Assembly (NCBI RefSeq): GCF_040545925.1
Contig: NZ_JBEPMX010000007.1
Coordinates: forward strand, 85,255-149,254
Length of the DNA stretch: 64,000 nt
Reading direction: 5' to 3'
From: Alkalibacillus flavidus
GTDB taxonomy: Bacteria > Bacillota > Bacilli > Bacillales > Alkalibacillaceae
The notes under the pieces were generated by a model, which worked only from the letters and a program-made list of their open reading frames with translations, made no database searches and was not told the DNA's origin. Positions 1 through 8,486 of this stretch are shown piece after piece. The stretch's first letter is position 1. The number at the start of each line of letters is the position of its first letter. The position numbers and the translations under genes were made by a program.

Positions 1-358
1 GTGATTTAACATGCCATTGGTCAGACAATGCTAAAACCTCTAACATCTCGTTAATATAGGCATCGTCACGTTGTTTCGTCATCTTTTGATAAAACGTGAT
101 ATGCTCACCAACAGTCATATTATCAAATAAGGCAAGCTGTTGCGGAACGTAGCCAACTGCACGATCGGTTGCTTCATTTTGTTCGCACGTCCCCGATGTC
201 GGTTGTTTAAGCCCTGCCATGATTTGCATGAGCGTTGATTTACCGGCTCCATTCGGTCCAAACAAGCTAATACTGTCACCGCGCCTCACGTGAGCAGATA
301 CGTTTTGGATAACCACCTTGCGCTTCTGTTTATAGTGTACATTGTTTAAATCAAACAT
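1..358 (-). CDS. ABC transporter ATP-binding protein, N-terminal part (cut by window edge)
   Basis: This is the first ~119 codons of an ABC ATPase; the rest lies left of the window. The Walker A motif GPNGAGKST is visible around residue 35, and a Q-loop-like stretch (GYVPQQLALFDNMTVGEH) follows. The start is the ATG at 358, behind a good ribosome binding site (GAGGTGA). It is followed at the left edge by unread sequence; upstream lie two ABC-2 type permeases on the same strand, so it most likely energises a DrrA-like efflux or export complex with them. Substrate unknown. The missing C-terminal half holds the signature motif and Walker B, so these could not be checked. Confidence 0.85.
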   Translation of the reverse strand, partial: MFDLNNVHYKQKRKVVIQNVSAHVRRGDSISLFGPNGAGKSTLMQIMAGLKQPTSGTCEQNEATDRAVGYVPQQLALFDNMTVGEHITFYQKMTKQRDDAYINEMLEVLALSDQWHVKS

Positions 359-367
359 CGTTTCACC

Positions 368-1354
368 TCAATTGATTAACCAGTATGGGAGCCAAATATA
401 ATGCCATACTGTATCACTTAACCATTGCCATTCAACCAGCAAGACCACCATAACCGCCGTTAAGCCATACAACGTCGTAACAGCGACATACGACATACGC
501 GATCGAATGACAAATGATAAGAGCCATAAAATCATGATAGACACTAACGATATGAAGCTTATACCTTGCCATTCGAACGATTCACCAATCGCTATTTGCA
601 TCGTCAAAAATCCCATTAAATATACCGTTACTAATGCGACAACTAATGATAACCAAGCTGAATGCAACCGCCATAGTCCAAACTGGTAAAGTGATAAACG
701 TTTAGTCACGTCATTGTCGCGCCATTCATATAACCATGTCGCCATAAATATAATGACAAACCAACTATATCCCCACATCAGCACAACTGGCCACTGACTA
801 GCAGATTCGCGCTTCATCATCCCCGACGTATATTGTGCGAAATCCATTTGAAACAATGGTGTTGGTTCGAAAAATTGTTCCCCGTAATCGTAAACATCGT
901 CCCAATTCGTATCATTCGTGTCACGTGTTACGATATTTGCCGCTTCAGCACGCGTGATCCTTTCCATCATGTCTGATGCCATATATTCTTTAAATAAACC
1001 ATCCACGACACTGTTGTCATGTTGATACCACGTCCAAATGTTATTTATGTCTCCTTGCTCTATCCGTTCGTTTACATTATCAGCTGCGACAAAGACCGCT
1101 TCGACTTCACCGCGTTCTAATCGTTCTAAGTCGCGTTCATCGCGCAATTCTATAGCGAAAATAGCTCGTTCGTTTAATCGTTCTACTAAATCCGCTATGA
1201 CAGGCTGATCATACGGGTCGACGATATCAATTGCAACATCGATATCGTCCGTCGTTTGCTTAGCTAACAAAACGATAATAGCTAATAAAAGCGGAAGGAT
1301 GAGGATTGTTATAACCGTCGACCGCCGCGTCAATATCGCCTTCCACACGCTCAT
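368..1354 (-). CDS. ABC-2 type transporter permease
   Basis: A 328-residue membrane protein with the ABC-2 exporter layout: one N-terminal membrane helix (about residues 11-29), an extracytoplasmic domain (about 30-190) and a block of about five helices to the C-terminus. It overlaps the upstream permease gene by 4 bp (ATGA), and the ATPase gene begins about 10 bp downstream, so the three are co-transcribed and probably form one transporter with two different permease subunits. Substrate cannot be told from sequence. The ectodomain is rich in Asp and Glu, as in other surface proteins of this window. Confidence 0.75.
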   Translation of the reverse strand: MSVWKAILTRRSTVITILILPLLLAIIVLLAKQTTDDIDVAIDIVDPYDQPVIADLVERLNERAIFAIELRDERDLERLERGEVEAVFVAADNVNERIEQGDINNIWTWYQHDNSVVDGLFKEYMASDMMERITRAEAANIVTRDTNDTNWDDVYDYGEQFFEPTPLFQMDFAQYTSGMMKRESASQWPVVLMWGYSWFVIIFMATWLYEWRDNDVTKRLSLYQFGLWRLHSAWLSLVVALVTVYLMGFLTMQIAIGESFEWQGISFISLVSIMILWLLSFVIRSRMSYVAVTTLYGLTAVMVVLLVEWQWLSDTVWHYIWLPYWLIN

Positions 1355-2523
1355 GACGATTCACTCCTTTGCCGAATGATAAGTGAAAGCAGGCCGACTA
1401 ATAACATGATGGCAACGACCACTTGCAACCACGAAACAAGCGGTACAGATTTTGCTTGGATTATATCGTAGAATCCGCTTTGCACAGCTTGAAGCCAAGA
1501 CACCGACAGATAATCTGGAATAAACGCAACCGGGAGTAGAGCACCGCTTACGAACAGCCAATTAAGCGTCACGACAGCTGTAAACATAAGTTTAAGGCTG
1601 AATGTCCTAAATAGATTGTTCATCAGCAAGTTAATCACGATGAACATGACAGCGACTAACATCCACTGAATGAAAAGCGAAACAACGTGAACGTCTAACC
1701 AAATGATCGATAAAATGGCTATCATGAAGACGTAGCTCAACAAAAATGTACTATGTAATAAACCTTCTCCGACAATTTGTTTGAAGCGAGTAAATTTTAA
1801 TGTCCGTAATCGTTCCTCTATCCCATGAGGCGTAACAGGTTTAAATAATAGTATAAACAAAAAATAAGTACTCACTAATAACAAGGACACACCTGCGACA
1901 TAACCTTGTTCAAACCATGATAACGACTTGACATCTGTCAAAGATTGTTGGTCAAACAACTGGTTACGCCCTAATGCTAACCACGTAAAGTGAAGCGTCA
2001 TATCTTGTACTAATTGAGATCGTTCGTCATTTGTTAGCTGGTCCTCCTGAAAATGAACGACTGTGTTAACACCACTTTGGGCTGCTGTAATATACCCTTG
2101 TCCACTTTGTAGCAAAAGCCTCGCTAATTGAGAGGCAAATGGTTGTGATTCGTTTAAGTACACACCAATGGGTTCATTATGACCTTGCCGCAATTGTGCG
2201 GTAAAACCGTCTGGTATATGAATAATACCTGCAATCTGTTCTTGTTCTCGATAATCATTGACTGACCCTTGTTTCTTTTGGAATGTGATCACGTCGTTCA
2301 ATGTCTCATCGCCTGCTAATTGTTCGATCAATGCATTCGTTTCAAACGTTTGATCATCATCAATGACGACAAGTTCCACATGTTCGAGTTCAGACTGCAT
2401 CGATTGAAAGATGACTAATCCAACAATTGATAGTAAAAGAACGGGGAATAATACAACCGCAAGCAATAAAAAAGGCGCTCTTAGCAAACGTTTCAACTCT
2501 AACGTATAGTACGGTCCGATCAT
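1351..2523 (-). CDS. ABC-2 type transporter permease (YhgE/ABC-2 like)
   Basis: A 390-residue protein with the same layout as its downstream neighbour but a longer ectodomain: helix at about 17-38, a large extracytoplasmic part (about 40-205), then about five helices. The start ATG at 2523 has a very strong ribosome binding site (AAAGGAGGAGG). The 4-bp overlap with the next permease suggests translational coupling. Known ABC-2 exporters of this shape move drugs, lantibiotics or lipids; no motif here decides between them. Confidence 0.75.
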   Translation of the reverse strand: MIGPYYTLELKRLLRAPFLLLAVVLFPVLLLSIVGLVIFQSMQSELEHVELVVIDDDQTFETNALIEQLAGDETLNDVITFQKKQGSVNDYREQEQIAGIIHIPDGFTAQLRQGHNEPIGVYLNESQPFASQLARLLLQSGQGYITAAQSGVNTVVHFQEDQLTNDERSQLVQDMTLHFTWLALGRNQLFDQQSLTDVKSLSWFEQGYVAGVSLLLVSTYFLFILLFKPVTPHGIEERLRTLKFTRFKQIVGEGLLHSTFLLSYVFMIAILSIIWLDVHVVSLFIQWMLVAVMFIVINLLMNNLFRTFSLKLMFTAVVTLNWLFVSGALLPVAFIPDYLSVSWLQAVQSGFYDIIQAKSVPLVSWLQVVVAIMLLVGLLSLIIRQRSESS

Positions 2524-2539
2524 TCACGCCTCCTCCTTT

Positions 2540-3976
2540 CTAAAACGGCCATTCAAATTGCTCTTCAAGCCAGTCATTCGGGTTTTGCTCAATCGATTCT
2601 AGTTGCTGTTGCCACTTTTCAAGTAGCAACGAATCATACCATACGACATCTGAACGTTCAATCGGTTGCACTGAGGCTTCAGCATCAAATTCGTGCTCAC
2701 GTTCAACCGTTACCTCCCACTCGTTTAATGGTATATCAAGATCAAATACCGACTCATCTTCTACGTTTAACACAATGGTCGTATCATGCGCTGCTTCACC
2801 TTCCGATGAACTATATCGTTCGTGAATGGTGCCGCTTAACGGCCTTGTGATTGCTTCATTCGCAATTGCGATATCGAAGTCGAACTCATCTTCCGTTGCC
2901 GTTGCTTGCCTTCCCCAATTCACACGAACCCCGTCAGCAAAATCCCAGTCAGGATATTCCACAATGAGCGATTGTGTTGTCTCAATATCTTCAGTCGGCG
3001 ACTTCTGAGCTACGCTATCGAAACGAGCATCTAGAACCGTATCACCCGCATCAGACGTCACTAACAATCGACTTTCCATGGTTAGTTCATCTTCACGATC
3101 ACCTGTCTTCATATTAAGTTCAATATCCCACGACGACATCTCATCGCTCACAGTCGTTGACCACGTTCTCTCGTGAACTTCTGAATCTTGATATGTCGCT
3201 TCATAATTAATTGCTTTTGCAACATGCATGTTTTCCCAGTGCATCACCTGTTCGTTTGACAAAAGCTCTTCTGTTTTTAAATACTCTAATATATTTAACC
3301 ACCATTCATTTGCTTGCGCTCGGTCAACTAAAATCGTGATCTTGTCTTCTGTGTCAGTCAAAGACTCTCGGTCAATGTCCAATTCGCGTAAATGGTTCAA
3401 AAATGTTTGAGCCGTTTGCCATACATTATCACCAAGATCAAGTTGCCGGCTGCGATTATGGCTATAAAATGTCGGCACAAAGGACAGTTCTTCATGATCA
3501 AAACCAACCGTATCGTTCATCCAATCACGAATGGCGACCAACGTTTCATCATCGTTCTGATACAAGCGACCGTTCAACCAACCAATGTTTGCTGTTGATA
3601 AATTAAAATCATATAATGCATGCGCTTTTTCAGGATTCATTGACCGTTCGGCATTTAAATGAGTCGACATTAAAACGCTTGTCAACCGATCGTATGCGTC
3701 TGAATCGCTACGACCCACAACATTAATCGATAAATCAGAAATCGATGGCGCCGATATTAATTGATCTTGGATGTATGTTTTGTCTGGTTGTTCTATCGTC
3801 AAATGGTCCCGCATTTGATCGATCGTTTCTTGTTCAGCTTGAATATAATCTGTGAGTGGATGCTGATTAACCCAAATGACTATGGCTGATACTGATATAA
3901 TGATAAGCAAGATAATTATCCAGACGATTCGTTTCCAAACGCGATTCCAAACTAACCGATTGAACCACTGCTTCAT
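2540..3976 (-). CDS. membrane-anchored acidic protein of unknown function
   Basis: A 478-residue protein with basic N-terminal residues, one membrane helix (about 17-36) and a long, strongly acidic extracytoplasmic domain. I do not recognise a catalytic motif. It starts 16 bp upstream of the ABC permease pair and is the first gene of that unit, so it may be an accessory surface subunit of the exporter; that is inference from position. Its C-terminal half looks beta-rich, with alternating polar and hydrophobic residues. It could belong to one of the uncharacterised Bacillus DUF families; a profile search would be needed to say which. Confidence 0.7.
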   Translation of the reverse strand: MKQWFNRLVWNRVWKRIVWIIILLIIISVSAIVIWVNQHPLTDYIQAEQETIDQMRDHLTIEQPDKTYIQDQLISAPSISDLSINVVGRSDSDAYDRLTSVLMSTHLNAERSMNPEKAHALYDFNLSTANIGWLNGRLYQNDDETLVAIRDWMNDTVGFDHEELSFVPTFYSHNRSRQLDLGDNVWQTAQTFLNHLRELDIDRESLTDTEDKITILVDRAQANEWWLNILEYLKTEELLSNEQVMHWENMHVAKAINYEATYQDSEVHERTWSTTVSDEMSSWDIELNMKTGDREDELTMESRLLVTSDAGDTVLDARFDSVAQKSPTEDIETTQSLIVEYPDWDFADGVRVNWGRQATATEDEFDFDIAIANEAITRPLSGTIHERYSSSEGEAAHDTTIVLNVEDESVFDLDIPLNEWEVTVEREHEFDAEASVQPIERSDVVWYDSLLLEKWQQQLESIEQNPNDWLEEQFEWPF

Positions 3977-4076
3977 AGGGCAACCATCCGTCCTTACGTA
4001 ATAGAATGGTTTTATTATACTATGTTTTCTGACACCCGTTAAGATAAGAAAGATTAAGATGATTAATATCTTGCAT

Positions 4077-4110
4077 TAAAAAAAGCAGTACACCTAATTG
4101 GCGTACTGCT
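4077..4110 (-). terminator. intrinsic terminator after rsgI
   Basis: The arms AGCAGTAC (4084-4091) and GTACTGCT (4103-4110) pair, and on the minus strand the hairpin is followed by a T run (A run at 4077-4084 on the plus strand). The outer arm reaches into the rsgI stop codon. Confidence 0.8.
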
Positions 4111-5645
4111 TAGTCATCATCTTCGTCCCAATCGTTGTCTCGCTCACGTTCTCCGTCATCTTCGTTTCTTTCATCGCGTTCATCACGTTCGGGTTGATCA
4201 TCGCTATCTTCTTCGTCATTGTTTTGACGATTTCGATTTGATTCATCGTCCTCATCAGAACTGTCTTCTTGTTTCTGCTTGCCAGGTGGGCCATCTTCGC
4301 CAAAGACCGGATGATCATCTTTTTCATCATCTCGGTCGTCTTCTTCGCGTTGTTCACGTTCATCAGCTTGCTCACGATCGTCGTTTCGCTCATCATCCTG
4401 GTCGCTTTCCTCTTCTTCTCGCTCATCGTTTTCCTGCTTTCCCGGTGGACCGTCTTCACCAAAGACAGGGTGATCGTCTCGATCGTCTTCTTGTTCACCA
4501 TCTCGGTCGTCACGGGTATCATCTTCATCTTGGTCATCATCATTCTCATCTTTTTGCTGTCCAGGCGGGCCATCTTCGCCAAACACAGGGTGATCATCTC
4601 GATCGTCTTCTCTTTGATCATTATCGTCATCACGCTGTCCAGGTGGTCCGTCTTCACCGAACACAGGATGATCATCTCGATCTCGTTCTGTTTCACGTTC
4701 ATCATCCTCATCTCGGTCATCTTCTATATCAACTTCATCTAACTTATCACGAAGTCCCTGTGGTAAATCGTCACGGTCCATTCGTTCTAAGAAGCGTGAC
4801 AACACTTGTTCTATTTGACGATTGGATTCGTTTGATTCGTCACTTGAATCATTCGTTCCCGCATCACTATCGTTCGACCCGTCTTCTGATTGATTAGACA
4901 CGTCAGTCGAATCAGTATTATCTGTTTCTTGATCATCGTCACGATTATCATCATCTCGATCATTCGCTTCGTTTTGATCAAGCACTTGATTAGACGCGTA
5001 AAGAACATTCATAGATGTTCCCTCTTCTTCCGCCTGTTCGCGAATATCTTGTGGGACTTCAAATAGTGTTAATTCATATTCGTCTTGAAATTGATTTTGC
5101 AAATCGTTGGAAAATGATTGTAAATATGAATCGTCTTCACCACTCATGTCATTCGCATAACTAACACCGAACAAAATATCTCGTTCAGACTCCAAATAGC
5201 CTAAATCACGACTCGTCGTAATAACCTGAGATGATATTTCTTGTAGTGATTGCCCTTCAACATCACCTAATTCAGTTAGAACCGCTTCACCATCGTCATT
5301 TAACGGTTTTGCCTTAATAACGTCATACGATTCATCGACTTCAAACGATACACTCGGGTTAATATCGACATTGATGTAAGCATAAGTGTCAGGTGATTGA
5401 TTGGTCCACGATAATAACGGATAAATAATAGCTAAACTTAGCATAATCGCGGCGGCCACTTTCCATTGGGGGGATAACGTTAACGAGCGCAACTTCGACA
5501 TTAAACCTACTTTTTCTTCAAGCGGTGTAAACTGAACTTCTTCACCAATATCATGTGTTCTGTCAATCGTCGTTTTATAAAAACCACCATCAGCTGTCAT
5601 CACAACGGCGTAACGTTTTTTATGTTCTACGACAATCCCCTTCAT
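4110..5645 (-). CDS. rsgI: anti-sigma factor RsgI family, with four HPVFGEDGPPG repeats
   Basis: A 511-residue single-pass membrane anti-sigma factor that should hold SigI inactive. The N-terminal RsgI_N domain (about 1-45) binds SigI; a membrane helix follows (about 58-78); then comes the conserved extracytoplasmic stretch YINVDINPSVSFEV. In this family the Asn-Pro bond of that motif is known to be cut autocatalytically before regulated proteolysis. The gene overlaps sigI by 4 bp. The C-terminal ~300 residues are extremely acidic and low-complexity, with four copies of DDHPVFGEDGPPG at about residues 323, 349, 389 and 442. B. subtilis RsgI is much shorter, so this tail is a lineage-specific extension that could sense the cell wall or ions. 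Confidence 0.9.
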   Translation of the reverse strand: MKGIVVEHKKRYAVVMTADGGFYKTTIDRTHDIGEEVQFTPLEEKVGLMSKLRSLTLSPQWKVAAAIMLSLAIIYPLLSWTNQSPDTYAYINVDINPSVSFEVDESYDVIKAKPLNDDGEAVLTELGDVEGQSLQEISSQVITTSRDLGYLESERDILFGVSYANDMSGEDDSYLQSFSNDLQNQFQDEYELTLFEVPQDIREQAEEEGTSMNVLYASNQVLDQNEANDRDDDNRDDDQETDNTDSTDVSNQSEDGSNDSDAGTNDSSDESNESNRQIEQVLSRFLERMDRDDLPQGLRDKLDEVDIEDDRDEDDERETERDRDDHPVFGEDGPPGQRDDDNDQREDDRDDHPVFGEDGPPGQQKDENDDDQDEDDTRDDRDGEQEDDRDDHPVFGEDGPPGKQENDEREEEESDQDDERNDDREQADEREQREEDDRDDEKDDHPVFGEDGPPGKQKQEDSSDEDDESNRNRQNNDEEDSDDQPERDERDERNEDDGERERDNDWDEDDD

Positions 5646-6382
5646 TCACTCACCCCCTTAACGTATTCTTTTAAGTATTCGAAATCCTCTACCAAAAGCA
5701 CAAAGACAGCCAAAATGTATTTACGATTTCGCTCGATCGTTTTTTTGCTCACATTGACATGGGGTTCAATCTGTTTAATCGGTAAACGCTTCTTATCTAA
5801 AACATATTCACGTAGCGCGTCATCTTGATACACGTATTGCGCGACGTCTTGAGCCGATTGCCTTGCATCTTCGTGCTTCGGTGAGATGGTTGCTAATTCG
5901 GCAAACGATAATTTAAAATCCTTTAATCGGTCGTTATACTCCTCGATTTCAATTTGGCGATACCAATTGTCTTGTGCTTTGGCGTATTCGTCTTTAGACA
6001 CTTGCGATACACGCCATTCAGTTGTCGATGGTTCGTCCTCATCCTCCGACTGGTCCAAAGACATCGTTGTTACATCATCCGCTTCTTTTCGAATGTAATC
6101 AATCACTTTTCGCGAAATAACGAGTTTAGCAAATGTTAAAAAACTACTACCTTTATCCTTTGAATACGAATCAATTGCATCGTTAAAAGCCATAAGGCCA
6201 ATACTAAATTCATCGTCTTGTTCAGGATTAATATAACGTTTACAAACATTCGATACAGCTTTTGCGATAAACGGTTGATAACTCGATAACAGATGATGAC
6301 GGGTTTCATCATCCCCTTGCTGAACGGCTAACACCTGTTCTTCGAGGGGAACGTCTTCTGTCTTTTTGAGACGTTGTAACAC
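5642..6382 (-). CDS. sigI: RNA polymerase sigma factor SigI
   Basis: A 246-residue sigma factor of the SigI type, close to the B. subtilis length. Region 2 is visible (FSIGLMAFNDAIDSY, then FLTFAKLVISRKVIDYIRKE), and the C-terminal half has the SigI-specific helix-turn-helix (LPIKQIEPHVNVSKKTIERN). In relatives it responds to heat and cell-wall stress and is inhibited by RsgI, encoded next with a 4-bp overlap. I chose the GTG start at 6382: it is the first in-frame start after a stop, with GGGGGTGAT five bases upstream. A candidate SigI-type promoter just upstream suggests autoregulation. Confidence 0.93.
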   Translation of the reverse strand: MLQRLKKTEDVPLEEQVLAVQQGDDETRHHLLSSYQPFIAKAVSNVCKRYINPEQDDEFSIGLMAFNDAIDSYSKDKGSSFLTFAKLVISRKVIDYIRKEADDVTTMSLDQSEDEDEPSTTEWRVSQVSKDEYAKAQDNWYRQIEIEEYNDRLKDFKLSFAELATISPKHEDARQSAQDVAQYVYQDDALREYVLDKKRLPIKQIEPHVNVSKKTIERNRKYILAVFVLLVEDFEYLKEYVKGVSE

Positions 6383-6410
6383 CCCTCATCACCCCCAACT
6401 ATTATATATT

Positions 6411-6437
6411 TTCGTTTTAGTTAACTCATTTATGGGT
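6411..6437 (-). promoter_or_regulatory. candidate SigI-dependent promoter of sigI-rsgI
   Basis: On the minus strand, ACCCAT (6432-6437) lies 17 bases before CGAA (6411-6414). This fits the published SigI pattern of a C-rich -35 (ACCCCC) and a CGAA -10 with 16-17 bp spacing. It fits exactly in the 56-bp gap between the protease gene and sigI, where autoregulation is expected. Confidence 0.5.
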
Positions 6438-6438
6438 A

Positions 6439-7251
6439 TTATTGGCGATTTTCCTCATGAAACGCATCGATCGGAATCGCCAGTCCAATCCGACCACGCT
6501 CATCATCATCTCTCGTCGCAAAAATGACCGCGACGACTTCTCCTGACGTATTGATGACTGGGCTTCCACTATTACCGCTATAAATTGGCGCATCGAGCAT
6601 TAGCACTTCTGTTTCCACATTGTTTGATGTTGTTTCGCCGATAATTTCTCCCTCATTGGCAATGCCGCTAAATCCGAGTGGGCTACCGATAAAATAAAAC
6701 GGCTCCCCTTCGTAATAAGTCGTTTCATCCGCCAATGGAAGTGTGTCTTGACGTGTTTCATCCTGTAGATCTAACACGGCTAAATCAAGCTCTGGATAAC
6801 GCCGATCGACCGTCGCACCATAAGGCCCATCTTCTTTAAAATAAATATGAAGTCGCTCATAGTTTTCTATCACATGATCATTCGTTAACACTTTCTCGCC
6901 GTTTGCAAAAGCAAACCCTGTTCCACGACTATTGCCTGCATCAATCGTTGCAATGGATTCGCGGTATTGTTGTACTTCATCATCCGTTAACAACTGCGCT
7001 GACGTTTTCAAAAAATCAATAGCAGGTATTGAAACCATAACAGGTAACGTCGCGAAAACATTAATGACCATGAACAACGCAATTAACCAAAACAACCACT
7101 TCGGAAAAGGACGTCGTTTCCGTTTTTCAGGCTCCTTACGTTGCTTCGTATATTTATTGTCTTCTAAAATATCTTTCACATCTGTCTCATCTAAATCTTC
7201 ATAAAGATCCGTTTCATCTTCTGTTTCGAGTCGTTTATCATCGTCTCGCAT
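6439..7251 (-). CDS. membrane-anchored trypsin-like serine protease (no PDZ)
   Basis: A 270-residue protein: acidic cytoplasmic N-terminus (about 1-55), one membrane helix (WLFWLIALFMVINVFATLP), and an extracytoplasmic chymotrypsin-fold domain. The catalytic triad reads His in TNDHVI, Asp in ELDLAVLDL and Ser in SGNSGSPV. Unlike classical HtrA it ends just after the protease domain and lacks a PDZ domain. I chose the ATG at 7251, which has AGGGA four bases upstream; an in-frame ATG at 7290 has no ribosome binding site. It lies directly upstream of sigI-rsgI on the same strand, so a role in envelope stress or RsgI processing is possible but unproven. Confidence 0.85.
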   Translation of the reverse strand: MRDDDKRLETEDETDLYEDLDETDVKDILEDNKYTKQRKEPEKRKRRPFPKWLFWLIALFMVINVFATLPVMVSIPAIDFLKTSAQLLTDDEVQQYRESIATIDAGNSRGTGFAFANGEKVLTNDHVIENYERLHIYFKEDGPYGATVDRRYPELDLAVLDLQDETRQDTLPLADETTYYEGEPFYFIGSPLGFSGIANEGEIIGETTSNNVETEVLMLDAPIYSGNSGSPVINTSGEVVAVIFATRDDDERGRIGLAIPIDAFHEENRQ

Positions 7252-7380
7252 ACTATCCCTCGTTTGACCGTGCGTATTGCTTGTTAGCATATCGTGTCAC
7301 CCGACCGCACGCAAGGCTAACTGTTTCGGATTATACCAAACATTCGACACAACATGTATAACAAGCCGATTACAACATGA

Positions 7381-8391
7381 TTACATACTTAATAATAGCA
7401 CAATGACTAGTGTTACGAATATAACGGCAACGACAATAAACGATAATACCCGTGAAACATTAATCGTCACTTCTTCCTTCCATTTCATCGGACGAATCCC
7501 GCTTAAAAAGAAAATAATAATACCGCTCAAAAAAATACACGTCACATTCGTCATGATGAGTAGAAATGACCAATACGTATCGATCCATAACGTCTGTCCA
7601 ATCGAAATACCAAACGTGACAGTCGGTGGCAGTAGCGCAACGGCAACCATCACACCGACCATCCCACTCGACACGCGGTTTAATAACGCTAAAGCACCCG
7701 CTGAACCTGATGCTAAGGCAATTACAATATCCGCAAACGACACCATCGTCCGTGACGTATACTGCGTCGTTTCTGTCCCTTCCTCAAACATAAACCCAAA
7801 CGCCGCCGCAATCGAGACAATCATGACAAATCCTATGGCTAACGTTAAGAAAGCGCGCCACAACCTAAACACATCCCCTAGTACAGCTGCGAATGACACC
7901 GAAATAGCCGGGCCAATTAACGGAGCAATCGCCATCGCACCAATGACAACAGCTTCACTATCATTAATAAAGCCACCTGTTGCCACCATCGCCGAAAAAA
8001 TAATCAACAACGTGTAATTGAGCGTTAATTTGCTCTTTTTCTCAATCGTGTGCATCAACTCTTGTCGACTCGCACGTAACAATTTACCTTGATCATCATC
8101 TTCCTGTTCATCTTGTTCTTTCGGATTATCACGCTCTTGAATCGCTTGTCTCGACAAATACGTATTAACTGGAAACAAGATTGTCTCAAACCCATCCGCA
8201 AGTGACGACACCGCTTCTAAGTAATCTAATATATCTTCCACATCGTCATCTTCTACAACGATTCGAACTAACACACGATCCTCTAATTCATACGCTTTCC
8301 ACACACTTTCTTGGCTGAACCCTTCTAACGCTGGGGTCACATTGTCGTATTGTGTTTTCGGAATATACACTTCAATCAGTTGCATCCCCAT
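7381..8391 (-). CDS. DUF389 / TIGR00341 family membrane protein
   Basis: A 336-residue protein: a soluble N-terminal alpha/beta domain of about 100 residues (MQLIEVYIPKTQYDNVTPAL), a charged linker, then about six membrane helices with the family stretch VVIGAMAIAPLIGPAISVSFAA. The molecular function of DUF389 proteins is not established. The start ATG at 8391 has AAGGAG upstream. It is monocistronic and divergent from the ger operon. Confidence 0.85.
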   Translation of the reverse strand: MGMQLIEVYIPKTQYDNVTPALEGFSQESVWKAYELEDRVLVRIVVEDDDVEDILDYLEAVSSLADGFETILFPVNTYLSRQAIQERDNPKEQDEQEDDDQGKLLRASRQELMHTIEKKSKLTLNYTLLIIFSAMVATGGFINDSEAVVIGAMAIAPLIGPAISVSFAAVLGDVFRLWRAFLTLAIGFVMIVSIAAAFGFMFEEGTETTQYTSRTMVSFADIVIALASGSAGALALLNRVSSGMVGVMVAVALLPPTVTFGISIGQTLWIDTYWSFLLIMTNVTCIFLSGIIIFFLSGIRPMKWKEEVTINVSRVLSFIVVAVIFVTLVIVLLLSM

Positions 8392-8429
8392 CTAATTCAC
8401 GCTCCTTACTTGTCTTATCGATAGTCTTT

Positions 8430-8458
8430 ACATATTTTCACCAAACCATCACATACTA
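8430..8458 (+). promoter_or_regulatory. candidate SigG promoter of the ger operon
   Basis: ACATA (8430-8434), a 17-bp spacer and CATACTA (8452-8458) match the forespore SigG pattern GNATR-17/18-CATNNTA at all but one position. Germinant receptor operons are known SigG targets, and this lies 28 bp before the first ger gene. Confidence 0.6.
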
Positions 8459-8486
8459 AGACAAATTCTGCGTAAGGGAGCCTATT

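Noticed and set aside
4238..4897. Long open frames opposite and beside rsgI (up to 219 codons)
   Set aside because: They are by-products of the Asp/Glu/Arg-biased codons of the acidic tail, have no ribosome binding sites and give His- or Ile-rich nonsense.
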